Shown in pieces: positions 43,548 through 53,590 of a stretch of 64,000 nt of DNA (positions within the stretch are counted from its first letter, which is position 1; every line of letters begins with the position of its first letter). The notes under the pieces are model-generated. The model was not told the DNA's origin. It worked only from the letters and a program-made list of their open reading frames with translations, and did no database searches. Made by a program: the position numbers and the translations under genes. Origin of the DNA: Streptomyces sp. WMMB303 (GTDB taxonomy: Bacteria; Actinomycetota; Actinomycetes; Streptomycetales; Streptomycetaceae); NCBI RefSeq assembly GCF_029351045.1, contig NZ_JARKIN010000001.1, positions 6,477,001 through 6,541,000 on the forward strand, in the 5' to 3' direction.

Positions 43548-46500
43548 TCAGCCCTGCCCGGCCGGCGCGGCCGCGGGCCCCGAATGCACCGCGTCCAGTT
43601 CCTCCTCACTCATCCCCTCGACGAGGGCGACGACGGCCAGACCCCGCTCGGCCACATCCAGGGGCCCGTCCAGCGGCTCGTCCGGCGAACCGTCCCGCGG
43701 GCCGGAAGCCGGTTCCGGCGTGGGCCGCGGCTCGGCAGCCCGGGCCGGAACCGCGGCGGTGTGCGGCGCGTCCTGCCGCGGGGCCTGGCCGGACGGCGCG
43801 GGCGTCCGGCCGATCCAGTAACTGCCGCTCTCGAAGGCCGTCGGGGGCAGCGGCGCGAACGGGCGGGGGCCGTCGTGCAGCCGCCGCCAGGGCACCTCGC
43901 CGCCCCGCACCCACAGCTCGGCCAGGTGCGCCAGGTTCCGGTCCTCGACCAGGCCGGCGAGGAAGTGCTCACCCTGGCTTCCGGCGAACAGCGCCCCCAG
44001 CGGACCGGGGTCCTCCTCGGCGTTGCCCGTGCGGACGGCGGCGCCGCCGGCATCCGCCGCGGGCGTCTCGTCGTCGGCGAGATATCCGGACAGCGCCGTC
44101 CGCAGCTCCGCCATCGAACCGGCGACCACGGCGAGCCGCTCGGGCTGGGCCTCACGGCCCAACTGGCAGGTGTAGGCCACATCGGCCAGGCTCACCGGGC
44201 AGTCGTCGTCCGCCACATACGCCAGCAGCCGCTCCACCGCCGTGCGCAGCCGCGGACGAGTCCGCGCGGACAGCACCACGAGCTGACTGCCGGAGGCGGA
44301 CCCGTACTCGCCCGGCTCGGTGCCCGGCGGCGGCTCCTCGACGACGAGACTCACGTGGCTGCCACCCGGGGCGACCGAGTTGACCAGCGCACGGCGCGGA
44401 ACCACCGCCCCCGCGGAGTCCTCCCCGCCGGCCACCCCATCGGGAGCGCCGCCCCGGGGCGTCCAGGGTGCGGTCCGCTCGCACAGCTCGAGCGGCGCTC
44501 CCGCCAGGTCGAGCCGCGGGTTCGGGGCTCCGGACGCGGTGAGGGGCGCGAGCTCGCCGTGCTGCAGTTGCAGGATCACCTTGGTCAACTGGGCGATCCC
44601 GGAGGCGGCTTCCGGATGGCCCAGCCCCGAGGCCACCGAACCGACCGGAACCGGCTCGGATACTCCGTCGAACACCTCGCGCAGCGCGCGCAGTTCAGCC
44701 TCGTCCGCCGCGGGGACCCCGTTCGCCGACGCCTCCACGCAGCCGATGGAGTCCGCCGCCGCACCGGCCTGCGCCAGCGCCCGCCGTACGACCTTCGCCT
44801 GAGCACGGCTGCCCGGCACCGTGAACTCCGCCGACCGGCCCCCGTGCCCGGAGGCGGTGCCTCTGATCACGGCGTACACCCGGTCGCCGTCGTGCAAGGC
44901 GGCGTCCAGCGGCTTGAGCAGGACGGCTCCGACCGCCTCGGCGGGCAGGTAGCCGTCCCCGTCGCGGAAGCTGCGGCTGCCCTGGCCGCTGCCCAGCAGC
45001 CCCAGCTCGGACAGCGCGAGGTACTTGTCCGTGTGCACCGTGAGGTTGACGCCCCCGGCCACGGCCAGCTCGGCCTCCCCGGACAGCAGATCGGCACAGG
45101 CGAGGTGGACGGCCTGCGCGGAGGAGGTGCACCTGCTGTCCACCGCCAGGCTCGGCCCCTCCAGGCCGAAGAACTGCGAGACCCGGTTGGCGATCAGGTT
45201 GTACGAGGAGGACGAGGCGAGCGCCGCCGGCACCGGGCCCGCGCCGTCCGCCCGGTAGAGCTGGTAGGACGCCCCCACATAGACCCCCACCCGACGCCGG
45301 TAGCGGCGCCCGAGTACCTCCTGGGTCACGCCGGCCTGCTCCAGAAGCAGCCACGCGGTCTCCAGGAACAGCCGCTGCTGCGGGTCCATCTGGGCCGCCT
45401 CCCTCGGGGAGACTCCGAACAGCAGCGGATCGAACCGGTCGATGCCGTCGAGGAACCCGCCCCAGGCCGACGCAGCCGTGTCCGGCCCGGCGGCCGCCGC
45501 GTCGGACGGCGCTGCGCGGCCCCGGCGCCCGGCGGGCAGTTCGGTGACGCAGTCCGTGCCCGTCCGGAGGTTGGCCCACAGGGTGCCGAGGTCACCGGCC
45601 TGCGGATAGCGTCCGCTGACGCCGATGACCGCCACCCCGCCGTCGGCGGGCCGGGCCGTGCCGGCACGCCCGTCCGCTCGCGGGACGGCCTCCGTCGGGA
45701 CGGCGGCCGACGGGGCGGGCACCGCCGCAGCGGCGTCCGGCCGCGGCGCCTCGGGGGCCGGGTCCGGTGCGCTCGGCGCGTCCGGATCGGGCGCCGGTTC
45801 CGGGGTCGGTGCCCCGGCCGGCAGGGCGGTCTCCGGTGCCGGTTCGGTCGGAGGTTCGGTCGGCATACCGAGCAGCGCGCGCAGTTCCGCGGGGTGGTCG
45901 GAGACGAAGTACCGGGCCAGCTCCCGCACCGACTCGACCTCCAGCAGCAGCGTCCGGGACAGGCGGCCGAAGGACTCCTCCAACTGGGAGATGACTTCCA
46001 CCGCGATCACGGAGTCCATGCCGTAGCGGTCCAGTGGCGCGTCCGGTGCCAGCCTCTCGGAGCCGAGCTTGAGCGCCTCGGCCAGTACCCGCCGCAGGTG
46101 GTCGACCGCACGGTCCTCCAGAAGGCGGCCCGGGGCGCTGTCCGGAGCCGCCGGAGCCGGAGCCGGAGCCGCCGACGCGCCGGCCCCGACGATGCCGCCC
46201 GTCCGGGCCGCGGAGTCCGCATCCGGCCCTGCCCCGCCCGGTGCCTCCGCCGCGGAGCGGAGGAGTTCGCCGAGCAACCGCCCGCGGTCCCCGGCCAGGA
46301 CGAGCAGCCTGCCCTCCGGCCGGTCGCCGTCCGCGGTCAGGACGTGCCGCAGCACCGCCAGCCCGCGGGCGGTGTCCAGCGGCACGAGGCCGGCGCGGCG
46401 CAGCTGCTCCCGTACGGCGTCACCGCCCATGCCGCCCGCTTCCCACAGCGGCCAGCCGATCGACACCGTCCGGCCGGTGCACCGCCCCTCCTCGACCAAG

Positions 46501-49500
46501 CGGTTGCGGTAGCCGGCGTAGAGGTCCATGAACGCGTTGCCCGCCGCGTAGTCCGCCTGCCCCGCGTTTCCGAAAGCACCCGCGGTGGAGGAGAAGCAAC
46601 AGAAGAACTCCAGCGGCTGGTCCCGGGTCAGCTCGTCCAGGTTGACCAGCCCCGGCACCTTCGGCCGGAGGACGCGTGCGAGATCTCCGGGGCTCTTGCG
46701 CAGCAGCAGTCCGTCCGCCAGCACTCCGGCACTGTGCACGACGCCGGTCAGCGGCCCGTGGTCCTCGGTCACCTGCGCCAGCACGCCCGACAGCGCCCGG
46801 CGGTCGGCCACATCGGCGGTCCGGTGGTCGACCGTCAGACCGAAGGCACGCAGCTCCTCCAGTTCGCGCTGCCGTCGCGGATCCAGCGGGGACCTGCCCA
46901 GGAGCACCACCGTGGCGTCCTCGACGGTGGCGGCGATGTCCTCCGCCACGAGGCGGCCCAGACCGCCCGCGCCGCCAGTGATCAGATACACGCCGCCGGT
47001 CCGCCACGGCGCGGGGCCGGACGGGGCGCCCTCCGCCTCCTCGGCGAGTCGCCGCACCAGCCTGCGGCCCGCCCGGTACCGCACCTCCGGCTCGGGTTCG
47101 GGGACGGCCTCGGCGGCCAGCCGGGCGGCCACCGCGGCGGGCCCGGCGCCGTCCAGGCATTCGACGTACTGGGTGCGCAACAGCGGCTGCTCGGCGGTGG
47201 CCGACCTCAGCAGCCCCGCCAGACCGCCCGCACACGCCAGGAGTTCCTCTCCGGAGGCGTCGCCGGGCGGTACGACTCCCGCCAGGACCACCTGGAGCAG
47301 CACCGGCTGCCGCACCCCCCGCGCCAGGATCTCCCGCACGAGGGCGAACACCCGCTGTGCGGCCTCGCCGTACCAGGCGTCCGCCGGGCCGTCGCCGAGC
47401 TGCACGGAGCGGCATTCGGCGCCCGCGGGCAGCGCGGTCCGGAGGGCGTCCCGCTCGTCCTCGGCCCACCGGCCGAGGACCACGACCTGCCGTGCGCGGT
47501 ACGCCTCGCCCGCGGCATCGGTGGCGCCGTCCCGTCCGGCCACCGCCTCCCGCACCCGCCATTCCGGCCGCAGCAGCAGCACGCCGTCCCGCTCCGCCGG
47601 GTCGGTGGCTGCCGGTACAGGGGGTCGTGCCGGCGCGGCCGGGCGGCCCGGGAGCGGCTCCTGTCGCGCCCCGGTGCCATCGAGGGGATCGAGGTCGAAC
47701 CAGCAGCGCTCCCGTGCGAACGGGTATCCGGGCAGCGCGACGCGTCGCGGGCGCGGGCCGGCGGGAGCCAGCTCCTCCCAGTGCACCGTCGCTCCGCGCG
47801 CCCACAGCCGCAGCAGTTCCGCCTGCTCGCCCCGCTCGGTCCAGGCCGCTGCCGCGTCGCGCAGTGCGGCTCCGCCCGCCTCCGCGGCCGCCTGCCGGCC
47901 GGGGCCGACACTTCCGCGCACCCAGGCGGCTCCGGACACCGGGTCCTCCGCGCCGGACAGGAACGCCTCCAGTACCGCCGCGGCCTCCTCCGTCGTGGCG
48001 GCGGCGAAGGCCAGCCGCTCCTCCAGCGCCATGCGCCCGACCTGGAGCGTCCACGCGACATCGGCCAGCGCGTACCGCGGCGATCCGGCCAACCGGGTAC
48101 GCAGCCGACGGGCCTGCTCGGCGAGCTGCTCGGGGCTCTTCGCGGAGAGCACCAGCAGCGCGGGACGGTCCGGTGCGACCGGCTGCGCGGGGGGCGGAGC
48201 GGTTTGCGGCAGGTACTCGGCCAGCACGACGTGGACGTTCGACCCTCCGGCGCCGAAGCCGGACACCCCTGCCACGCGCGGGATCTCCCGGGTCGCGCCC
48301 GTCTCGTCCCGCACGGTGGGCCGGCGCCAGGGCTCGGTGTGCTGCTGGACCCGCAGTGGGGTGCTGTCGAAGTCGATGTGCGGGTTGAGGGTGCCGGAGT
48401 GCAGGCTGGGCACCAGCTCGCCGTGCCGCATCTGCAACAGCACCTTGGTGACTCCGGCGACACCGGCCGCGCCCTCGCAGTGCCCGATGTTCGACTTCAC
48501 CGAGCCGATCGGGCAGGTGCCCGGCGCGCTGTCCGAGGCGGCGAACGCTCTGCTGAGGCCGGTGATCTCCAGCGGGTCGCCCAGGGACGTACCCGTACCG
48601 TGCGCCTCCAGATAGCCGACCGTCGCCGGGTCGACGCCCGCCGCGGCGAAGGCTTCGGCGACGACCTCGCCCTGCGCCGCAGGCGAGGGGACCGAGTAAC
48701 CCGAGGTGCGGCCGCCGTGGTTGAGCGCCGTCCCCTTGACCACCGCGTGGATGTGGTCGCCGTCGGCCACTGCCCGCTCCAGCGGCTTGAGTACGACGAC
48801 GCCGACGCCCTCGCCGGGAACGTAGCCGTCCCCGCCCTCGCCGAAGCTGCGGCAGCGTCCGTCGCTGGAGAGGAACCGGCGGCGGCTGAGCATGACGAAC
48901 TTGTTCGGGTGCGAGTGCAGGTTCACCCCGCCCGCCAGCGCCGTCTCGCACTGGCCGCTGCGGATGGCCTCGCAGGCCAGATGGATGGCGGTCAGCGAGG
49001 AGGAGCACATGGTGTCCACGGTCATGCTCGGGCCGCGGAAGTCGTAAAGGTAGGAGACCCGGTTGGCGATGCTGGAGGCGCTGCCGGACAGGGCCGTGTA
49101 CCTGCCCCGGTCCTGCGCCTGGGCACCGTAGAGCTGGTACTCCGCGTACATCGCGCCGACGAAGACCCCGACTCTGCCCGGGGGCGCGACGGCTGCGGCG
49201 GCGCCGTGCGGATCGGCCGCGGCACGGGCCAGCAGCTCGCCGGTGTAGCCGCTGTCCTCCAGCGCGTGGTGGGCGCACTGCAGGAACAGCCGCTCCTGCG
49301 GATCCAGCAGTTCGGCCTCGTGCAGCGAGATCTGGAAGAAGAGCGGGTCGAACCGGTCGATGTCGTCGAGGAATCCGCCCCACGCGCCGGTGGACGATCC
49401 GGTGCCGTCGGCGTACCTGCGGTGGTCCCAGCGCTCCGGGGGGACTTCTGTGATGCAGTCGCGGCCCGACCGCAGGTTCTGCCAGAACTCGTCCAGGTCG

Positions 49501-52100
49501 GCAGCCTCCGGATAGCGGCCGCTCAGCCCCACGATCGCGATGTCGGTGCCGGTGCGGTCGCCGCTTCCGGTCGACTGCCCGGTCGTTTCCGGGACGGCCG
49601 GGACGCCGGCGGGCGCGGCGGCCCGGGCGGGCGCGTACGGCTGCTGCCCGGTGCCCGCGGGAGCGGCCAGGGGGCGGGTGCTCAGCCCGGTCAGCTCGGC
49701 GCACACCCCGCCGTCCTCGTCGAGCACGGTGATGTCGACGTCCTCGGTGCTGCCGGGCCGGTACCGCAGCCAGGCATAGGCGTACGCCGGAGCCGCGGCG
49801 TACACCTCGACCCGTTCGACCGCGAACGGGAGGGCGGCACGGCCGCGTTCGCCCTGCCGGCCGTCCTGGAACGCCGACAGTCCTGCCACGGCCTGCAGCG
49901 CGCCGTCGGCGATGCTCGGGTGGAGCAGGCAACCGACCACCTCACGCGCCTCGGCCGGCAGCCGGAGCCGCGCCAGTACCTCGGGACGCCCGGACGCGCC
50001 GGTGCCCACGCCCAGTTCCGTGACCGAACGCTGCGCGGGCCCGTAGTCCATGCCGACGCCGTCGTAGAGGCCGTAGACGTCGGCGGCGGGTACGGTCCGC
50101 CGGGAGCACCGCTCCCGCAGCCGAGCCGGCGGCGGGGTCGCGGCAGCGCCCTCCCGCAGGCTCGCGCGGCCGCGTCCGCACAGGTCCGGCTTCCCGTCGC
50201 CGACGACGGCGTGCAGGGTGTAGTTCCAGCCGCCGGGGGACTCCCGCACGGCGACCCGCAGCTCCAGTCCCTCCGGCCCGCACAGCGCCGGGCGGAGCCA
50301 TACGACATCGTCGAGCCGCACGGTGCCGGCTCCGGCCTGCGCCGCGCCCTCGACCGCGGCGCGCGCCATCTCCAACTGCGCGACCGCGGGCAGGATGCGG
50401 TCCCCGTGCACCCGGTGATCGCGCAGGAAGGGTTCCGCTCCGGAGAAGCGCGTGCGGTACTCCACCGCGCCGTCCCGGTGGACGAGGTGCTGCAGCAGCG
50501 GATGCGCGGAAGCCTCGTCGGACGCGTCGGCGGCCGGACGGACCCGGGCGGTCAACCGGTCGGCGACGGCGTCCACCGTGAGATGGTCGGCGAGCGACTC
50601 CGCGGCCGGTACCGCCCCCAGGCGCGCACCGAGCCGCTCCGCGAGCACGGCGCGGGCCGTCAGGTCGAGCCCGTACTCCCCCAGCTCCTGGTCCCCCGCG
50701 ATCTCGTGGGGCTCCACCTCCAGCACGGCGGCGAGTTCCTCGATCATCGCGGTGTGCGCGGAGAGGTCTCCGCCACCGGGCGTCGCCCACTCCGCGCCGC
50801 GTGCGGGAGCGGACGGCTCCGGCGCCGAGCCGGACGCGGCCGGTGCCGGCGCGCCGCGTCGCCCCGCGGTCTGCTCGTCCAGCCAGGCCGCCAGATCCGC
50901 CGGGGACCGGTGCTCGAACATCACGGTGGGCGAGAGCGAGAGCGCCAGCCGCTCCTCCAGCTCCGGCACCATGGAGACCAGGTCGGCGGAGGCCAGCCCG
51001 AGGTCGTAGAACCCGGCGGCGGTGTCGACCCGCCCCGGTGGCAGCGACAGCCGGGCGCCGACCAGTTCCGCCACCAGTTCCGCGGCAGCCGGCCCGCCGG
51101 GGGCGCCCCCGCCCTGCGGCGCGCTCACCGCGTCCCGGCCCGCGACCGCCCCTGCGGTCACGGCCGCTGCGCCGGACGGCTCCCGGGCCGGGTCGGCCAC
51201 CGCGCGGGCGGCCTCCTGACGCGGCTCTCCCGGCACGTCGAGAGTGGCCGCGGCGCGCACCCGCTTGGCGACGATGTGCCGCAGCTCGGCGACCTGCCGG
51301 CCCGTCTCGTCGTAGAACTCGACGGCGAGCCGCATCAGTTCCTCGTCCCGGTGCGCCGACTCCGCAGGCACCCGCACGAAGCAGCGGCTGCCCAGCGGCG
51401 CCGTGGCACGGAAGGACTCGAAGACCAGCGGCAGATAGAGGTCCTCGACCGCCCCGCCCTCGTGCAGCATGTGCAGGCCCACCCCGGCGCCCAGTACCCC
51501 GGCCTCGAACAGGGCCGGGTGGAAGGGGAATTCCGCGGCGGTGTGCCGGTGCGCCGGATCGAGCTCGACCTCCGCTATCCAGTCATCGGGCCGGTGGTGC
51601 ACCTGACCGCCGACCTTCATCAGTCCCGAGTGGTGGAGGTTCCGCTCCCGCAGCCACGCGTACAGGTCGGACATCCGGGTGTGCCGGTGCGCGCCGGTGA
51701 CCGGGGCCGTCAGCCGCCCCTCGAAGGCGGGCAGGGAGTGCCGGTGCGCGGTGACCGTCGCGTGCACCAGGTCGGGTCCGCGCCGGGGGCCGCCGTCCTG
51801 CCGGGAGCCGAGGATCTCGATCCGGCACCCGCCGGTGGCAACGGGCCGTCCCCGCACGGTGGTGGCCAGGCGTTCCCCGGGGGCGGCCACCAGCGGGGCG
51901 AGGATGGTGAGGTTGCGCAGCTCCACAGAGGAGGGCTGCCAGCCGTGCCGGGAGAGGACTTGCAGCACCAGGTCCACGTAGCCGACGCCCGGAAGCAGAT
52001 GCCGCCCGTGCACGACATGGCCGCGCAGCAGCGGGTTGTCGGCGGTGACGGTGAAGGTCTCGTCGAAGGTCAGCGATTCGGGCATCGGTATCCGTCCCAT
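43548..52100 (-). CDS. Trans-AT polyketide synthase, DH-ACP-ACP*-DH-KS-KR-ACP-KS
   Basis: This 2850-residue multienzyme has no AT domain, so it must be loaded in trans. DH1 (about 15-285) has His28 in an HxxxGxxxxP motif but Glu199 where Asp is expected. ACP1 (338-412) has a GLAS serine. ACP2 (450-520) reads YGLDLT, with Leu480 in place of the phosphopantetheine Ser. DH2 (531-805) has His562 and Asp732/Gln736. KS1 (852-1290) is complete (Cys1032, His1167, His1207). The KR (1500-1940) has GGAGGLG and Tyr1851. ACP3 (1992-2075) has Ser2030. KS2 (2154-2545) keeps Cys2324 and His2495 but has Ser2458 in place of the HGTGT His, so it probably does not elongate. No ACP or TE follows. The ATG at 52085 is an alternative start. 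Confidence 0.93.
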   Translation of the reverse strand: MGRIPMPESLTFDETFTVTADNPLLRGHVVHGRHLLPGVGYVDLVLQVLSRHGWQPSSVELRNLTILAPLVAAPGERLATTVRGRPVATGGCRIEILGSRQDGGPRRGPDLVHATVTAHRHSLPAFEGRLTAPVTGAHRHTRMSDLYAWLRERNLHHSGLMKVGGQVHHRPDDWIAEVELDPAHRHTAAEFPFHPALFEAGVLGAGVGLHMLHEGGAVEDLYLPLVFESFRATAPLGSRCFVRVPAESAHRDEELMRLAVEFYDETGRQVAELRHIVAKRVRAAATLDVPGEPRQEAARAVADPAREPSGAAAVTAGAVAGRDAVSAPQGGGAPGGPAAAELVAELVGARLSLPPGRVDTAAGFYDLGLASADLVSMVPELEERLALSLSPTVMFEHRSPADLAAWLDEQTAGRRGAPAPAASGSAPEPSAPARGAEWATPGGGDLSAHTAMIEELAAVLEVEPHEIAGDQELGEYGLDLTARAVLAERLGARLGAVPAAESLADHLTVDAVADRLTARVRPAADASDEASAHPLLQHLVHRDGAVEYRTRFSGAEPFLRDHRVHGDRILPAVAQLEMARAAVEGAAQAGAGTVRLDDVVWLRPALCGPEGLELRVAVRESPGGWNYTLHAVVGDGKPDLCGRGRASLREGAAATPPPARLRERCSRRTVPAADVYGLYDGVGMDYGPAQRSVTELGVGTGASGRPEVLARLRLPAEAREVVGCLLHPSIADGALQAVAGLSAFQDGRQGERGRAALPFAVERVEVYAAAPAYAYAWLRYRPGSTEDVDITVLDEDGGVCAELTGLSTRPLAAPAGTGQQPYAPARAAAPAGVPAVPETTGQSTGSGDRTGTDIAIVGLSGRYPEAADLDEFWQNLRSGRDCITEVPPERWDHRRYADGTGSSTGAWGGFLDDIDRFDPLFFQISLHEAELLDPQERLFLQCAHHALEDSGYTGELLARAAADPHGAAAAVAPPGRVGVFVGAMYAEYQLYGAQAQDRGRYTALSGSASSIANRVSYLYDFRGPSMTVDTMCSSSLTAIHLACEAIRSGQCETALAGGVNLHSHPNKFVMLSRRRFLSSDGRCRSFGEGGDGYVPGEGVGVVVLKPLERAVADGDHIHAVVKGTALNHGGRTSGYSVPSPAAQGEVVAEAFAAAGVDPATVGYLEAHGTGTSLGDPLEITGLSRAFAASDSAPGTCPIGSVKSNIGHCEGAAGVAGVTKVLLQMRHGELVPSLHSGTLNPHIDFDSTPLRVQQHTEPWRRPTVRDETGATREIPRVAGVSGFGAGGSNVHVVLAEYLPQTAPPPAQPVAPDRPALLVLSAKSPEQLAEQARRLRTRLAGSPRYALADVAWTLQVGRMALEERLAFAAATTEEAAAVLEAFLSGAEDPVSGAAWVRGSVGPGRQAAAEAGGAALRDAAAAWTERGEQAELLRLWARGATVHWEELAPAGPRPRRVALPGYPFARERCWFDLDPLDGTGARQEPLPGRPAAPARPPVPAATDPAERDGVLLLRPEWRVREAVAGRDGATDAAGEAYRARQVVVLGRWAEDERDALRTALPAGAECRSVQLGDGPADAWYGEAAQRVFALVREILARGVRQPVLLQVVLAGVVPPGDASGEELLACAGGLAGLLRSATAEQPLLRTQYVECLDGAGPAAVAARLAAEAVPEPEPEVRYRAGRRLVRRLAEEAEGAPSGPAPWRTGGVYLITGGAGGLGRLVAEDIAATVEDATVVLLGRSPLDPRRQRELEELRAFGLTVDHRTADVADRRALSGVLAQVTEDHGPLTGVVHSAGVLADGLLLRKSPGDLARVLRPKVPGLVNLDELTRDQPLEFFCCFSSTAGAFGNAGQADYAAGNAFMDLYAGYRNRLVEEGRCTGRTVSIGWPLWEAGGMGGDAVREQLRRAGLVPLDTARGLAVLRHVLTADGDRPEGRLLVLAGDRGRLLGELLRSAAEAPGGAGPDADSAARTGGIVGAGASAAPAPAPAAPDSAPGRLLEDRAVDHLRRVLAEALKLGSERLAPDAPLDRYGMDSVIAVEVISQLEESFGRLSRTLLLEVESVRELARYFVSDHPAELRALLGMPTEPPTEPAPETALPAGAPTPEPAPDPDAPSAPDPAPEAPRPDAAAAVPAPSAAVPTEAVPRADGRAGTARPADGGVAVIGVSGRYPQAGDLGTLWANLRTGTDCVTELPAGRRGRAAPSDAAAAGPDTAASAWGGFLDGIDRFDPLLFGVSPREAAQMDPQQRLFLETAWLLLEQAGVTQEVLGRRYRRRVGVYVGASYQLYRADGAGPVPAALASSSSYNLIANRVSQFFGLEGPSLAVDSRCTSSAQAVHLACADLLSGEAELAVAGGVNLTVHTDKYLALSELGLLGSGQGSRSFRDGDGYLPAEAVGAVLLKPLDAALHDGDRVYAVIRGTASGHGGRSAEFTVPGSRAQAKVVRRALAQAGAAADSIGCVEASANGVPAADEAELRALREVFDGVSEPVPVGSVASGLGHPEAASGIAQLTKVILQLQHGELAPLTASGAPNPRLDLAGAPLELCERTAPWTPRGGAPDGVAGGEDSAGAVVPRRALVNSVAPGGSHVSLVVEEPPPGTEPGEYGSASGSQLVVLSARTRPRLRTAVERLLAYVADDDCPVSLADVAYTCQLGREAQPERLAVVAGSMAELRTALSGYLADDETPAADAGGAAVRTGNAEEDPGPLGALFAGSQGEHFLAGLVEDRNLAHLAELWVRGGEVPWRRLHDGPRPFAPLPPTAFESGSYWIGRTPAPSGQAPRQDAPHTAAVPARAAEPRPTPEPASGPRDGSPDEPLDGPLDVAERGLAVVALVEGMSEEELDAVHSGPAAAPAGQG

Positions 52101-52810
52101 GAGTCGATATCCGCCCCCGCAGGGCGATGGACCGGCGGGCGTTCCGCGGCGGCCGATCCGGAAGCCCTTCCTGGCGGGAAGGAAATCAGCGGCTCAGTCC
52201 TGTCGTGCTGCGTGACTGAAGAGAAAAGGCGAATCGAATGGCGCGTCATGCGCACAGTTCAAAGACCCTGTCGGACGGAGGGCCACCCGCGGGGTCCTCC
52301 GGACTTCGGCGAACAGGATCGAGCAATCGGCGCACCGAGGAGATCGGAGCCGACAGCTGCTACCTGTGAAAAATAGGTGACATCTCCCCGTGGTTCCCCC
52401 GTTGCGTTGCTGACGCGTGGTCGCCGGTGCGGAAGCCCGTATTCGATCCGTCTGCCGCGCATTCTCATCCGACCACGACCGTCGGCAACGTTAGCGAAGC
52501 CGGGCAAGGGGTGGCAACCCTCCCAGGAGCAGGATCCGGGGACCCGTCCCCGGATACCTCCGCGACGCGAGGCGCGCGCCGACGGGTGATCAGAAAGCAG
52601 GGCACGCCCGGACGTTGATTCTGCGCGCGATGCGCTTTCGGCACTCCGCGCCGACAGCGTCCGACCACCTGGTTCCGGAGCGCGGCACGGCGGTCGGGAA
52701 CTATGCTGAACCGGCCGAGGCGAGCCGCCGCGGCCGCCGGATTCCGTACGGGTGAGTGGCCGTTCCTTTCGCCGCCGCCGTCCCGGCACATCACACAACA
52801 GGGGGAATGC
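52101..52810. promoter_or_regulatory. Divergent intergenic region between the PKS and SDR genes
   Basis: This 710-bp gap is less GC-rich than its surroundings and has no convincing gene. It contains a perfect 22-bp dyad, ATCCGGGGAC-CC-GTCCCCGGAT (52534-52555), a likely regulator site or hairpin. A weak minus-strand promoter candidate for the PKS gene (TTGAAC at 52262-52257, ATTCGA 17 nt on) is also present. It probably holds both divergent promoters. Confidence 0.55.
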
Positions 52811-53587
52811 GTGAGAATCGAAGGGAGTGTTGCGCTGGTCGCCGGCGGAACATCCGGCCTCGGGCTCGCTGCGGTACGCATGCTGCACGGCAAAGGCGCC
52901 TCCGTGGTCGTCATGGGCCGTACCGCCGAACCCGGCGGACAGCTCGCGAAGGAACTGGGTGAGCGAGTGGTGTTCTCGCCCGGAGACGTGACCAAAGAAG
53001 ACGACGTACTCGCGGCCGTCGAACGCGCCGCACTTCTCGGCCCGCTGCGCATCGCGGTGAACTGTGCCGGAATCGGCAGCGCGGGCCGGACCGTCGGCAG
53101 GAACGGCCCCTTCCCGCTTGCCGCTTTCAGCAAAGTCGTCCAGGTCAACCTGGTCGGCAGTTTCAACGTCGCCCGGCTGGCCGCGGCGCAGATGTGCCGG
53201 AACACCGACGGCGCCGGTGCCGCCGACCCGGAGGAGCGCGGCGTCCTCATCAACACCGCGTCCGCTGCCGCGTTCGAGGGCCAGATCGGGCAGGCCGCAT
53301 ACGCGGCGTCCAAAGGCGGCGTGGTGGGCATGACCCTGCCGATCGCCCGCGATCTCGCGGAGTGGCGCATCCGGATGGTCACGATCGCGCCCGGACTCTT
53401 CCGCACCCCGATGTTCGACCCCCTGCCCGAGCCCGCGCTCGAGGCGCTCGGTCAGCAGGTGCCGCACCCCGCCCGGCTGGGGGACCCGGCGGAGTACGCC
53501 TCGATGGTCTGCCACGTCGTGGAGAACCCGATGCTCAACGGCGAGACGATCCGGCTGGACGGCGCCCTGCGGATGCCGCCCAGGTAG
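52811..53587 (+). CDS. Short-chain dehydrogenase/reductase (3-hydroxyacyl-CoA dehydrogenase II-like)
   Basis: This 258-residue SDR oxidises or reduces a hydroxy/keto pair with NAD(P). The cofactor motif is AGGTSGLG, the catalytic set includes NTASAAAFEG and YAASKGG, and IAPGLFRTPMF is typical of the type II 3-hydroxyacyl-CoA dehydrogenase (HSD10) group. The GTG at 52811 has GGGGGAA about 5 nt upstream. It is the only gene of the polyketide region on the plus strand, flanked by minus-strand cluster genes. It could tailor the polyketide or make a precursor; or it may be unrelated. Confidence 0.9.
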   Translation: MRIEGSVALVAGGTSGLGLAAVRMLHGKGASVVVMGRTAEPGGQLAKELGERVVFSPGDVTKEDDVLAAVERAALLGPLRIAVNCAGIGSAGRTVGRNGPFPLAAFSKVVQVNLVGSFNVARLAAAQMCRNTDGAGAADPEERGVLINTASAAAFEGQIGQAAYAASKGGVVGMTLPIARDLAEWRIRMVTIAPGLFRTPMFDPLPEPALEALGQQVPHPARLGDPAEYASMVCHVVENPMLNGETIRLDGALRMPPR

Positions 53588-53590
53588 CCC

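Noticed and set aside
43545..52376. A very long open frame on the plus strand (about 2940 codons) opposite the PKS gene
   Set aside because: High-GC coding DNA often leaves the antisense frame open. The minus-strand frame has eight recognisable PKS domains with intact motifs, whereas the plus-strand frame has none.
52377..52618. Two short plus-strand ORFs in the gap between the PKS and SDR genes
   Set aside because: No ribosome-binding site, no recognisable similarity and no coding-like third-base pattern.
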